Assembly: GCA_937991535.1 (NCBI GenBank)
Contig: CALKHN010000051.1
Coordinates: 62,001 to 126,000, forward strand
Source of the DNA: an uncultured Sphingobacteriales bacterium
GTDB taxonomy: Bacteria; Bacteroidota; Bacteroidia; Chitinophagales; Chitinophagaceae
DNA length: 64,000 nt
Direction: 5' to 3'
The notes under the pieces are model-generated. The model did not search any database, was not told the origin of the DNA, and was given only the letters and a program-made list of their open reading frames with translations. Made by a program: the position numbers and the translations under genes. Numbering within the stretch: position 1 is the first letter of the stretch; the number at the start of each line of letters is the position of its first letter. This document shows positions 34,035-42,058 of the stretch, piece by piece.

Positions 34035-35714
34035 ATGATTAAGAAGATACTTTATGTACTATCATTATGTATTGCAGCAACTGTTGCAGGTGGATGCTCT
34101 AAGCTGCATGAAAGGGTGCTGGATGAAACTTCCAGTACCGGTTCTACCGAAAAGGAAGTAGCCGAAGGGTTGATCGCTCCTGTATATGCGATTTTGCCCG
34201 GACTGTTTCAGCACACCCGGTATTTTGCTTTACAGCAAATTTCTACAGATCAGGCCATATTGCCTTACAGGGGAGGTACGGATTGGGGCGATAATGGTAT
34301 TTATATTTCATTGCACAGGCATGAAACTACCAGTGCCGATCCCAACGTGAGAAATGTTTGGAATAACTTAACACAAGGCATTTCACGTTCCATACTGGCG
34401 ATCAACGCGTTGCCTTCCAGCACCGATCCTAATGCGCTGTTGTTCCTGGCCGAAGCCAGGGGAATGCGTGCTTATTACAACCTGCTTTGCCTCGATTTAT
34501 TCGGAATCGCCTTTCAAAAAGACGACCCCAAGACCAACTCTGTAATTTTGAGAGGGAACGATGCGATAGAATACATTAAATCGGAATTGCTGGCAATTGA
34601 ACCCATTGTTCGTGATGATACTGGTCCGGGCAGGATTACTAAAGCCGCGGTTTGGGGATTACTCGCAAGGCTGCATCTGCAGTCTGCCGTGTATCGCGAT
34701 ATTTATGGCTCTTCTTTCAGCTTTACCGCCGATGATATGGACAAGGTGATTCAATACTGCGACCAAATCATCAATTCTGGAAAATTTGTACTGTCGCCTG
34801 AATATTTTGAAATATTTGACGACGCCAATCACACCAATAAAGAGTTGATTTTTGCGGTTGACCAGAGGGCAGACCTGAATGGACACAACCGGATGGCTTA
34901 TTTCTCTCTTTCGGGTGATCAGTTTCCACTGGCGGCTTACCCGGGCGCCAATGGCACTGATGGTCCTGGTATTACTTCCGACTTTTACCAAACCTGGGAA
35001 CAGGCCTATGCGCCCAATGATCCGGCGGAAATGGATGGCAGGTTCTTTAAGAGGAATCTTGATACCACTATAACCTGTATCCCGGGAGATGATTTTCACA
35101 TTGACCGTGGCATATTAAGAGGACAGCAATATGGGCTGATAAGAACAGGGGGCGCGTTTGAAACATGCCCCAATGGAGACAAGAAAGTGGGTAAGTTGTA
35201 CAACAATACCCGCAACAGGCCCGATTTACCGGTGTTTTTTACCGAAAACATAGATTTTACAGTATCCGGGAGCAATTACAACAATGGTTACCGTGTTGAA
35301 AAGTATGAATTCAGTCGCGGCTCCGTAAGCGGCAGGAATTTTGGAGAACATGATATTATAATTTTACGGCTTGCAGATATTTACCTGATGCGGGCAGAAG
35401 CGAGGTTAAGAAAGGGTGGGGGCGAAACAGAAGCACTGGCAGATGTAAATACGATCCGTGCTGCCAGAACAGCAAGAGTAGTTCCACCGGCTTTAACAGA
35501 GATGAACCTGGATTTGTTGTACCGTGAGAGAGGATTTGAACTGTACTGGGAAAACGTTCGCCGTACCGACATGATCCGTTTTGGAAAATACGAAGGAACA
35601 TGGACAGAAAAAACCAACGCCGATCCTCAGAAACGTATTTTTCCTATTCCTCAAAATGCAATAGATGGCGCCTCCAACCTGCCCGATTATTTAGTGCAGA
35701 ATCCGGGCTACTAA
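34035..35714 (+). CDS. SusD/RagB-family surface lipoprotein
   Basis: A 559-residue surface-exposed glycan- or nutrient-binding lipoprotein that forms a lid over the SusC barrel. The signal ends in a lipobox (TVAGGC, Cys about residue 21). The SusD-like N-domain includes NLTQGISRSILAINALPS and AEARGMRAYYNLLCLDLFG. The RagB C-domain shows IILRLADIYLMRAEARLRKG, LLYRERGFELYWENVRRTDMIRFG and the terminal RIFPIPQNAID. It is co-transcribed with SusC and ends at a strong terminator. Confidence 0.97.
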   Translation: MIKKILYVLSLCIAATVAGGCSKLHERVLDETSSTGSTEKEVAEGLIAPVYAILPGLFQHTRYFALQQISTDQAILPYRGGTDWGDNGIYISLHRHETTSADPNVRNVWNNLTQGISRSILAINALPSSTDPNALLFLAEARGMRAYYNLLCLDLFGIAFQKDDPKTNSVILRGNDAIEYIKSELLAIEPIVRDDTGPGRITKAAVWGLLARLHLQSAVYRDIYGSSFSFTADDMDKVIQYCDQIINSGKFVLSPEYFEIFDDANHTNKELIFAVDQRADLNGHNRMAYFSLSGDQFPLAAYPGANGTDGPGITSDFYQTWEQAYAPNDPAEMDGRFFKRNLDTTITCIPGDDFHIDRGILRGQQYGLIRTGGAFETCPNGDKKVGKLYNNTRNRPDLPVFFTENIDFTVSGSNYNNGYRVEKYEFSRGSVSGRNFGEHDIIILRLADIYLMRAEARLRKGGGETEALADVNTIRAARTARVVPPALTEMNLDLLYRERGFELYWENVRRTDMIRFGKYEGTWTEKTNADPQKRIFPIPQNAIDGASNLPDYLVQNPGY

Positions 35715-35738
35715 TATATAGCAGATACTTTTTCCAGT

Positions 35739-35784
35739 CCGGAGATTAAATTTGCAGCGCAGGTTTGATCTCCGGAATTTTTTT
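35739..35784 (+). terminator. Rho-independent terminator after SusC/SusD
   Basis: Arms CCGGAGATTAAA and TTTGATCTCCGG pair over 12 positions with one mismatch, followed by a run of seven T. It lies 24 bp after the SusD stop codon. The remainder of the 361-bp gap to ytxJ shows no gene. Confidence 0.88.
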
Positions 35785-36075
35785 ATATATCTTCCGTAAG
35801 AACAATTGCCCCATAATATTGAAATACAATGATGCCTGATGGCTGTGGGTACTTGATTGAGCCGATGACTGAATTTGGTACGGTATTTTATATAAGGGCA
35901 GGAAGCCGGCGCAAAAAACAATAGATGAGCATGGTGCAAAAGTTTACAGTTTGTTGCATATGGTTACAGCAACGGCGCCTGGAGCTTATCTTTGTGAAAT
36001 ATTTTTCACAATGTCTGCCTGAATGATTCATTCGCACAGCATGAAATAAAAGCAATAAACCTAAAATCAGTAACT

Positions 36076-36411
36076 ATGGACTGGAATAAGCTCATTAATG
36101 AAGATCAGTTGGAGCAATTGAACGTTAATTCGCATACGAGGCCGCAGCTCATTTATAAACATTCTACCCGTTGCGGAACCAGCTCACTTATTAGAAACAG
36201 GCTGGAAAGGGCGACTGTTCCGGCCGGCATGGATTTTTATTTCCTTGACCTGATAGCATATCGTTCCCTATCCGATAAAATTGCGCAAATTTTTGGAGTG
36301 AAGCATGAATCGCCGCAGGTACTGCTTATTCAAAATGGGAAATGCATATACCATCAGAGTCATGGCGCCATTTATATGGAAGAAATAGCAGCAGAAAGCA
36401 TGCGAGCATAA
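36076..36411 (+). CDS. ytxJ: Bacillithiol-system redox-active protein YtxJ
   Basis: A 111-residue thioredoxin-fold monothiol protein of the YtxJ family, thought to remove bacillithiol from proteins. The single redox cysteine is in KHSTRCGTSSLIRNRLERA (about residue 36), close to the usual HSTRC motif. ESPQVLLIQNGKCIYHQSHG supplies the cis-proline and the C-terminal beta hairpin. Cytosolic and free-standing, between the SusD terminator and ahcY. It implies that the organism uses bacillithiol. Confidence 0.88.
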   Translation: MDWNKLINEDQLEQLNVNSHTRPQLIYKHSTRCGTSSLIRNRLERATVPAGMDFYFLDLIAYRSLSDKIAQIFGVKHESPQVLLIQNGKCIYHQSHGAIYMEEIAAESMRA

Positions 36412-36561
36412 TACGGAAGGCTGAGCGCTAACTGCTGACGGCCAGTTCCATTGCTTTGTATTTCGTTGGGTTTGAGCTATCAGGTGCAAGTACTCACGCC
36501 TCACACCTGATACCTTGGGCCCTATACCCTATACTTTCTCCCTTATCCCTTACCCCTTCTT

Positions 36562-37887
36562 CTAATACCTGTACAGGTCTGATTTGAAAGGCCCTTCTTT
36601 AGGGATGCCCAGATATTCAGCCTGGGTTGTTGTAAGTTCTTCCAATTCTACCCCGATCTTTTTCAGGTGCAGGCGTGCAACCTTTTCATCTAAGTGCTTG
36701 GGCAGCACATATACTTTGTTCTCATAATTTTTGTAATTGGTCCAAAGTTCAATTTGCGCCAGGGTTTGATTGGTAAATGAGTTGCTCATTACAAAGCTGG
36801 GATGACCGGTGGCGCAACCCAAATTTACCAGGCGGCCTTCTGCCAGCAGTATGATGTCTTTGCCGTCTATTGTATATAGATCAACCTGTGGTTTTATGGT
36901 GTCTTTGGTGCTGCCATAGTTTGTATTCAGCCAGGCCACGTCAATTTCAATATCGAAATGTCCTATATTACAAACAATCGCTTTGTCCTTCATCAGCTTG
37001 AAATGCTCGCCAGTTATCAGGTCGCGGCAGCCACTGGCGGTAACGATAATATCCGCTTCTTTCACTGCATCAATCATTTTTTTTACTTCATAGCCATCCA
37101 TAGCGGCCTGCAGAGCGCAGATCGGGTCAATTTCCGTAACAATTACACGACAGCCCGCACCCGATAATGATGCGGCAGAACCCTTGCCCACATCACCGTA
37201 ACCACCAACAACGGCTATCTTACCTGCCAGCATCACATCTGTGGCGCGGCGAATGGCATCAACCAGACTTTCCTTACAACCGTACTTGTTGTCGAATTTC
37301 GACTTGGTTACAGAGTCGTTTACATTTATACAGGGAACGGGCAATGTGCCTTTCTGCATTCTTTCATATAAGCGGTGAACGCCTGTTGTGGTTTCTTCGC
37401 TCAATCCTTTCACATGCTGAATGAGTTCGGGATATTTATCAAATACAATATTGGTGAGGTCTCCACCATCGTCCAATATCATATTCAAGGGACGGTCGGC
37501 GCTTCCAAAAAACAATGTTTGTTCGATACACCATTCTGCTTCTTCATTGGTCTGTCCTTTCCACGCATATACCCCAATGCCTGCTGCTGCGATAGCGGCT
37601 GCTGCATGATCCTGGGTAGAAAAAATATTGCAGGAGCTCCATTTTACTTCCGCACCCAGTTCAATCAAGGTTTCAATCAATACTGCCGTTTGAATGGTCA
37701 TGTGCAGGCAGCCTGCAATGCGGGCTCCTTTCAATGGTTGTTGCGCACGGTATTCCTCGCGGATGGCCATGAGCCCTGGCATTTCTGCTTCAGCCAATTT
37801 AATTTCTTTGCGGCCCCATGCGGCAAGACTGATATCTTTTACCTTATTGGGCAATGAAAAATCAATGGATCTGGAAATTGCTGACAT
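36562..37887 (-). CDS. ahcY: Adenosylhomocysteinase
   Basis: A 441-residue S-adenosylhomocysteine hydrolase, splitting SAH into adenosine and homocysteine in the methyl cycle with bound NAD. Substrate residues are in CLHMTIQTAVLIETL and SCNIFSTQDHAAAAIA. The NAD Rossmann loop is VVGGYGDVGKGSAASLSGAG. IVCNIGHFDIEIDV and the C-terminal LKKIGVELEELTTTQAEYLG with KSDLYRY are diagnostic. Length is typical of the bacterial form with the insertion. It is divergent from the Lrp-type regulator gene, sharing a 156-bp intergenic region, so that regulator may control it (inference). Confidence 0.97.
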   Translation of the reverse strand: MSAISRSIDFSLPNKVKDISLAAWGRKEIKLAEAEMPGLMAIREEYRAQQPLKGARIAGCLHMTIQTAVLIETLIELGAEVKWSSCNIFSTQDHAAAAIAAAGIGVYAWKGQTNEEAEWCIEQTLFFGSADRPLNMILDDGGDLTNIVFDKYPELIQHVKGLSEETTTGVHRLYERMQKGTLPVPCINVNDSVTKSKFDNKYGCKESLVDAIRRATDVMLAGKIAVVGGYGDVGKGSAASLSGAGCRVIVTEIDPICALQAAMDGYEVKKMIDAVKEADIIVTASGCRDLITGEHFKLMKDKAIVCNIGHFDIEIDVAWLNTNYGSTKDTIKPQVDLYTIDGKDIILLAEGRLVNLGCATGHPSFVMSNSFTNQTLAQIELWTNYKNYENKVYVLPKHLDEKVARLHLKKIGVELEELTTTQAEYLGIPKEGPFKSDLYRY

Positions 37888-38043
37888 GTGTAGATAATTT
37901 AATGATGTATAAAAATGTTTTTCTGCTTACGCTAAATTGACGCTGCAAAACTACACTTATAGAATATAATATTGCAGACATGACTATATTTGGTGAAAAA
38001 CGATATTTTCTTTTAATTTTAAAGGATATTTATATAGTCTGCC

Positions 38044-38556
38044 ATGAAAAAAATTCAGCAAAAAGAAAAACCGCCTACACAGCTTCATGTGCTGGATGAT
38101 AAAGATATTGCTATCCTTGGCCTGCTACAGCAAAATGCCAGGATAACGGTAAGGGAAATATCAGATGCCATACACCTGAGCACAACGCCTGTGCATGAAA
38201 GGATAAAAAGGATGGAAGAGGCGGGAGTGATCCGCCAGTATGCCACTTTGCTTGATCATACCAAAATAGGAAGAGGATTGATTGTGATTTGTTATGTGTC
38301 GCTCAAACAACATAATAAAATGGCCGGAGGAAGATTTATTAAAGCCATTCAGGATATGCGGGAAGTAGTGGAATGTTATAACATTTCCGGCGATTTTGAC
38401 TTTATGCTTAAAGTAATGGTAGAGAATATGGATGCGTATTATGATTTTCATGTAAATAAATTAAGCGAGGCCGAGAATATAGGACATGTTCAAAGTGTTT
38501 TTGTGATGGGCATCATTAAGCAAACCCATCAATTGGTGTATGAGCGTAGTAAGTAA
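38044..38556 (+). CDS. Lrp/AsnC-family transcriptional regulator
   Basis: A 170-residue feast/famine regulator. The N-terminal winged HTH (IAILGLLQQNARITVREISD through TTPVHERIKRMEEAGVIRQY) is followed by the RAM ligand-binding domain (LIVICYVSLKQHNKMAGGRF, then VVECYNISGDFDFMLKVMVENMDAY). It binds DNA as oligomers and probably senses an amino acid. Divergence from ahcY suggests a methionine-cycle or self-regulatory role, which is inference. TATATTTG at 37985-37992, 52 bp upstream, matches a -7 box, without a clear -33 partner. Confidence 0.93.
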   Translation: MKKIQQKEKPPTQLHVLDDKDIAILGLLQQNARITVREISDAIHLSTTPVHERIKRMEEAGVIRQYATLLDHTKIGRGLIVICYVSLKQHNKMAGGRFIKAIQDMREVVECYNISGDFDFMLKVMVENMDAYYDFHVNKLSEAENIGHVQSVFVMGIIKQTHQLVYERSK

Positions 38557-38575
38557 CTAGTGGTAAGTGGTAAGG

Positions 38576-38615
38576 TGTGGTCGGTACCGGACGAAGGAGG
38601 GTCAGGCCGCATTTG
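38576..38615 (+). repeat. 40-bp hairpin element, copy 1
   Basis: A 40-bp sequence starting TGTGGTCGGTACCGGACG, found again at 49081-49120 with six substitutions. A 7-bp stem is formed by positions 1-7 and 30-36. Two of the substitutions fall in the stem and leave G-T(U) wobble pairs, so pairing is kept when read on the plus strand. It lies 20 bp after the Lrp-type gene and 75 bp before the next gene. Confidence 0.7.
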
Positions 38616-38690
38616 ATATTTTTAGTTTCTTCTTTACACAACACAATACACTTATTTTTGTTTTAAAAGCAGCATACATAATTTACCAGC

Positions 38691-39206
38691 ATGGACAACA
38701 GCAGCATTATTATTTTAGCTATCGCAATTATTGTGGGTGTTTTAGGTGTTTATCTTTTTGCCTATTTCCGTGAAATAAGGGGTGTTAAAAAAGAACAAAA
38801 AAAAACTGCATTTGATGCAACATTGCAGTTACAGGCATACGAGCGGCTGACTATATTAGCTGAACGCATCTCCCTGAAAAACATCATGTCAAGGGTTTCT
38901 CCTGCCAATATGCCGGCCGCGGTGTATCATTCGCTGCTGGTGGAAAGCATTAAGCAGGAATATGAATACAATCTTTCACAACAATTATATGTATCTGCAC
39001 AAGCCTGGCAGGCGGTAACCAATCTTAAGGAACAGAATATTTTTATTTTACACCAGTTGGCCGCTACTTTACCCGGCACAGCCACAGGCCTGGATTTGAG
39101 CAAACGCGTTCTTGAATTGCTGGATGCAGATCCCAAAGCATCACTGCATGGCATTGTGCTTGAAGCCCTGAGATATGAAGCCCGGCAGTTGATGTCTGGA
39201 AAGTAA
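38691..39206 (+). CDS. Conserved membrane-anchored protein of unknown function
   Basis: A 171-residue protein with one N-terminal TM helix (IIILAIAIIVGVLGVYLFAY) and a helical soluble part. Recognisable stretches are LQLQAYERLTILAERISLKN, VYHSLLVESIKQEYEYNLSQ and the terminal LEALRYEARQLMSG. Similar short proteins exist across Bacteroidota, possibly the family named DUF7935; I am not certain of the number. It is probably oriented with its bulk in the cytoplasm. It lies 142 bp upstream of the ExbB-like gene in the same direction. No function is assigned. Confidence 0.75.
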   Translation: MDNSSIIILAIAIIVGVLGVYLFAYFREIRGVKKEQKKTAFDATLQLQAYERLTILAERISLKNIMSRVSPANMPAAVYHSLLVESIKQEYEYNLSQQLYVSAQAWQAVTNLKEQNIFILHQLAATLPGTATGLDLSKRVLELLDADPKASLHGIVLEALRYEARQLMSGK

Positions 39207-39316
39207 TCTGCTTTCTATATAAAATGTTAATAGAATCCGGCAAGCCATTTGTAAAGAAAATAATCACACTATTTTCACGTTCGGCAAACTGGTAAATAAA
39301 GTTGTTTTTTTGTCGT

Positions 39317-39324
39317 TACATTTG
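39317..39324 (+). promoter_or_regulatory. Candidate -7 box of the exbB-like gene
   Basis: TACATTTG matches TAnnTTTG and sits 24 bp upstream of the chosen ATG at 39349, a plausible leader length. No TTTG is found at the usual -33 distance. This site also argues against the upstream TTG start at 39310. Confidence 0.35.
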
Positions 39325-39348
39325 TTGCACTTTCAACAATACTTTAAT

Positions 39349-40050
39349 ATGAAATTATTTTTCCTGCAGGTTGCTCCCGATTCTCTTAATAAAGCTTTGG
39401 CCAATCAACATGGGATCCCTGAACCCGGTACGCAAATGAATCTTTGGGAATTGTTGCTGGCGGGGGGATGGATTATGCTACCACTGGCTTTGTTGCTGGT
39501 GATAGCCATATTCTTCTTTTTTGAACGCCTGATTGCCATTCGTAATGCCGGAAAATTAGATTATAATTTCATGAGCATTATCCGTGATCATATTGTAACA
39601 GGTAATGTTACGGCAGCCCGGTCGCTTGCCCGCAACACATTTAACCCGGTGGCAAGAATGATTGATAAGGGCTTGCAACGTATAGGTAAACCCATTGAAG
39701 CCATTGAAAAGAGTATGGAAAATGTAGGGAAACTGGAAATTTATAAAATGGAACGCAATATTTCGGTGCTTTCATTAATAGCAGGTATAGCGCCTATGTT
39801 TGGTTTTTTGGGAACCATTGTAGGTATGGTACAGTTATTTTATGGTATTTCCGCAACCGGAGAATATACGCTTAATACCATTGCCGGCGGTATCTACACA
39901 AAAATGATCACTTCCGCCAGCGGACTGATCATAGGGTTGCTGGCATATGTAGGATACAATTATCTGAATGCGCAGATTGATAAAAATGTTAACCAGATGG
40001 AATCTGCCAGCGCCGAATTTATTGATGTGTTACAGGAACCGACCAGGTAA
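39349..40050 (+). CDS. MotA/TolQ/ExbB-family proton channel protein
   Basis: A 233-residue inner-membrane protein with three TM helices. The first helix is WIMLPLALLLVIAIFFFFERLIAI, and the two conserved helices of the family are in SVLSLIAGIAPMFGFLGTIVGMVQLF and ITSASGLIIGLLAYVGYNYL. With an ExbD/TolR partner it forms a proton-motive-force-driven motor that energises TonB or the Tol system. The ATG at 39349 (MKLFFLQVAPD) is preferred over an in-frame TTG at 39310. Its partner gene is 315 bp downstream, across a repeat array. It may power uptake by the SusC protein, which is inference. Confidence 0.93.
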   Translation: MKLFFLQVAPDSLNKALANQHGIPEPGTQMNLWELLLAGGWIMLPLALLLVIAIFFFFERLIAIRNAGKLDYNFMSIIRDHIVTGNVTAARSLARNTFNPVARMIDKGLQRIGKPIEAIEKSMENVGKLEIYKMERNISVLSLIAGIAPMFGFLGTIVGMVQLFYGISATGEYTLNTIAGGIYTKMITSASGLIIGLLAYVGYNYLNAQIDKNVNQMESASAEFIDVLQEPTR

Positions 40051-40333
40051 TTTGAAAATTTGAAAATTTGAAAATGTGAAAATGTGGAAATGTGGAAATG
40101 TGAAAAATGCCAGGTGGTACAAAATGAAGAAGCGCTAGACCACTGCCTGAAAGCAGGTCCGCCACGGACAAGTTGCTGATAGCCGAAAGCTGATAGCTGA
40201 CAGCCGATAGCTGACAGCCGATAGCTGACAGCCGATAGCTGACAGCCGATAGCTGATAGCCGATAGCTGACAGCCGATAGCTGATAGCCGATAGCTGACA
40301 GCCGATAGCTGATAGCTGACTGCTAATAGCTTA
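40051..40333. repeat. Two short tandem repeat arrays between exbB-like and exbD-like genes
   Basis: The first tract, about 40051-40110, consists of GAAAATTT drifting to GGAAATGT. The second, about 40173-40333, is a cleaner array of AGCTGACAGCCGAT and AGCTGATAGCCGAT units (10-11-base words) over some 160 bp. Between them, 40140-40172 has a short imperfect hairpin (CCTGAAAGCAGG). The arrays occupy nearly the whole 315-bp spacer inside what should be one operon. Confidence 0.9.
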
Positions 40334-40365
40334 CCGCCATAAATTACGTAACGAACATAGACGAA

Positions 40366-40761
40366 ATGAACCTGAGAAAAAAATTAAGAGACAGTGCGAA
40401 AGTACATACCGATGCGCTCAATGATATATTATTTATATTGTTGTTGTTCTTCCTTATTGTGTCAACCCTTGCTAATCCGAACGTAATAAAAGTATCGGCT
40501 CCAAAAGGCAAAAGCGATACCAAGTCAAAGCAAACGGTTGTGATATCAATAGATAAAAATAACCAGGCCTATATAGGTCAAAAAAGAATATCGCTCGATG
40601 AACTGGAAAGTGAACTGCAGCTTGTGCTGTCAAAGGCAGCCGAAAAACCTTCGGTAGTGGTAAATGCCGATACCGCGGGGCATTGGGGTGATGTATATAA
40701 AGTGCTGCAAACCGCAAAAAAATTAGGCGCTACCGCAGTGGCCTCTGTAAGCGCTAATTGA
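40366..40761 (+). CDS. ExbD/TolR-family biopolymer transport protein
   Basis: A 131-residue protein with a cytoplasmic N-terminus, one TM helix (DALNDILFILLLFFLIVSTL) and a periplasmic domain. The TM helix starts with an aspartate at the position of the essential proton-carrying Asp of ExbD/TolR. The periplasmic part has VVISIDKNNQAYIGQKRISLDEL and VVVNADTAGHWGDVYKVLQTAKKLG, typical of the family. It pairs with the ExbB-like protein. Its 3' end overlaps the convergent prmC gene by 8 bp. Confidence 0.92.
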   Translation: MNLRKKLRDSAKVHTDALNDILFILLLFFLIVSTLANPNVIKVSAPKGKSDTKSKQTVVISIDKNNQAYIGQKRISLDELESELQLVLSKAAEKPSVVVNADTAGHWGDVYKVLQTAKKLGATAVASVSAN

Positions 40762-41698
40762 CTTTTGCAGCTTTTACCATACGGTCTTTTCCCTGCATGT
40801 CTTTCCTGACAACTGTGTATTCAAATCCCTGTTTTGTAAAAATGTCTTTTACAGCTTCCCCCATTGTTTCATGAATTTCTGTGTAAATGCTGCCATCGGG
40901 ATGTAAATGGAGTGCTCCAAATGCTGCTATTGCTGAATAAAACAGCAGGGGATCGTTGTCTTCCACAAATAAAGCGGTGTGCGGTTCATGATCCAGTACG
41001 TTTTTACGCATTTCGTTTTTATCTTTTACAGGAATATAAGGAGGGTTACTTACAATAATATCAAACCGGGAAAGTGCATTCCGATTGCCGGGGTTTAAAA
41101 TATCTACCTGTAAAAACACAATAGCAGTTTGCTGCGCTTTTGCATTTTGTTGCGCAACAGCCAGGGCTTTACTGCTGACATCTATTGCATATACTTCACT
41201 TTCGGGAATGTTTTTTTTTAACGCAATGGCAATACAACCACTGCCGGTACCTATATCCAGTATAGCCGGTCTTCCCCCTGCACTCTGTACCCTGTACCCC
41301 GCATCCTGCAACTTGAAACCTGCACCCTGTAACTTGTACCCTGTACCCTGCTTCCTGTCCCTCTCATCCCTCTCATCTCTCACTACCCATTCTACCAGCT
41401 CTTCCGTTTCAGGCCTGGGTATCAGCACGCGCTCATCAACATATAAAGGCATGCCATAAAACCATGCTTCACCAAGCACGTACTGCACGGGGCGATGTTG
41501 CAAAAGCAATTGGGTATAATGCGTAAGCCGGTTTTTCTGGTCTTCCGGTAAAGGCTGATTTTTATTCAGTGACCGGCTCATCCTTTGCAGCCCGGTAATT
41601 TTTTCTATTACCATTGCCGAAATGTTTTCGGCTTCCCGCTGGTCGTATATATTTAATAGTGCTTCGCAAACGAAGCGGTAACCTTCATTAATGGTCAT
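40754..41698 (-). CDS. prmC: Peptide chain release factor N5-glutamine methyltransferase, with in-frame repeat insertion
   Basis: A 314-residue SAM-dependent enzyme that methylates the glutamine of the GGQ motif in release factors. The helical N-domain is followed by the Rossmann methylase with LDIGTGSGCIAIAL (motif I) and IIVSNPPYIPVKDKNEM (catalytic NPPY). The ATG at 41698 (MTINEGYRF) is chosen; the frame stays open to 41800 only because it runs through upstream repeats. Between the hinge (LVEWVVRD) and motif I about 35 extra residues are present, including GYKLQGAGFKLQDAGYRVQS, a seven-residue repeat encoded by a genomic repeat. The family is usually about 280 residues. Catalytic motifs are intact, so it is probably functional. 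Confidence 0.92.
   Translation of the reverse strand: MTINEGYRFVCEALLNIYDQREAENISAMVIEKITGLQRMSRSLNKNQPLPEDQKNRLTHYTQLLLQHRPVQYVLGEAWFYGMPLYVDERVLIPRPETEELVEWVVRDERDERDRKQGTGYKLQGAGFKLQDAGYRVQSAGGRPAILDIGTGSGCIAIALKKNIPESEVYAIDVSSKALAVAQQNAKAQQTAIVFLQVDILNPGNRNALSRFDIIVSNPPYIPVKDKNEMRKNVLDHEPHTALFVEDNDPLLFYSAIAAFGALHLHPDGSIYTEIHETMGEAVKDIFTKQGFEYTVVRKDMQGKDRMVKAAKVN
41276..41392. repeat. 21-bp-period repeat array inside prmC
   Basis: Words such as CCTGCAACTTG, CCTGTACCCTG and TCTCATCCC, identical in type and orientation to the arrays at 30730-30858 and 41760-41848. The reading frame of prmC runs through it without a stop. Two words make 21 bp, so each addition or loss of a pair keeps the frame. 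Confidence 0.9.
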
Positions 41699-41719
41699 GC
41701 ACAAAGATAGGGTGGATAC

Positions 41720-41848
41720 CGGTAGTAAGTGGTAAGTAGTAAGTAGTAAGTGGTAAGGTGGGCAGTTGCAGGTTGAAGACAGTTGCCTTGTACCCTGCAA
41801 CCTGCAACTTGTACCCTGTGCGTGCCCTGCAACCTGTACCCTGCAAAC
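41720..41848. repeat. Repeat tracts upstream of prmC
   Basis: Tract 41720-41760 is a run of GTAAGTAGTAAGTGG words. Tract 41761-41848 is the CCTGTACCCTGCAACTTG family, found also inside the neighbouring prmC gene. They occupy the first half of the 360-bp divergent spacer between prmC and tolC. Confidence 0.85.
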
Positions 41849-41885
41849 ACGTTAATAATTCATTAACAAAACAATTAAACAAACG

Positions 41886-41912
41886 TTTGATTTATTTATA
41901 GATTTAATTTTA
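41886..41912 (+). promoter_or_regulatory. Candidate promoter of the tolC-type efflux operon
   Basis: A TTTG at 41886-41889 and TAATTTTA at 41905-41912 resemble the -33 and -7 boxes of Bacteroidota. The -7 box ends in A instead of G and the spacing (15 bp) is short. It lies about 146 bp before the start codon of the efflux operon. Weak call. Confidence 0.25.
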
Positions 41913-42058
41913 ACTTCGCCGCCTGATTTTCTTTCCCGGCACTTTTATTTATTGCTTGCACATTTGATTAAGCGGGAATGAGAAGGGGCATTGCTTGCGC
42001 AGCATAACTGTATTGATTTCATCTGGCATTTCATTAACAGGTAGTATATAACTTATTT

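Noticed and set aside
36412..36561. Small gene or regulatory RNA in the ytxJ-ahcY spacer
   Set aside because: Only pyrimidine-rich words (CCCTATACCCTATAC, CTTATCCCTTACCCC) of the usual drifting repeat type are present; no structure or T-run supports an RNA or terminator.
40173..40333. Possible CRISPR array
   Set aside because: Units are only 10-21 bp with no unique spacers of constant length and no cas genes nearby; it is a degenerate short tandem repeat.
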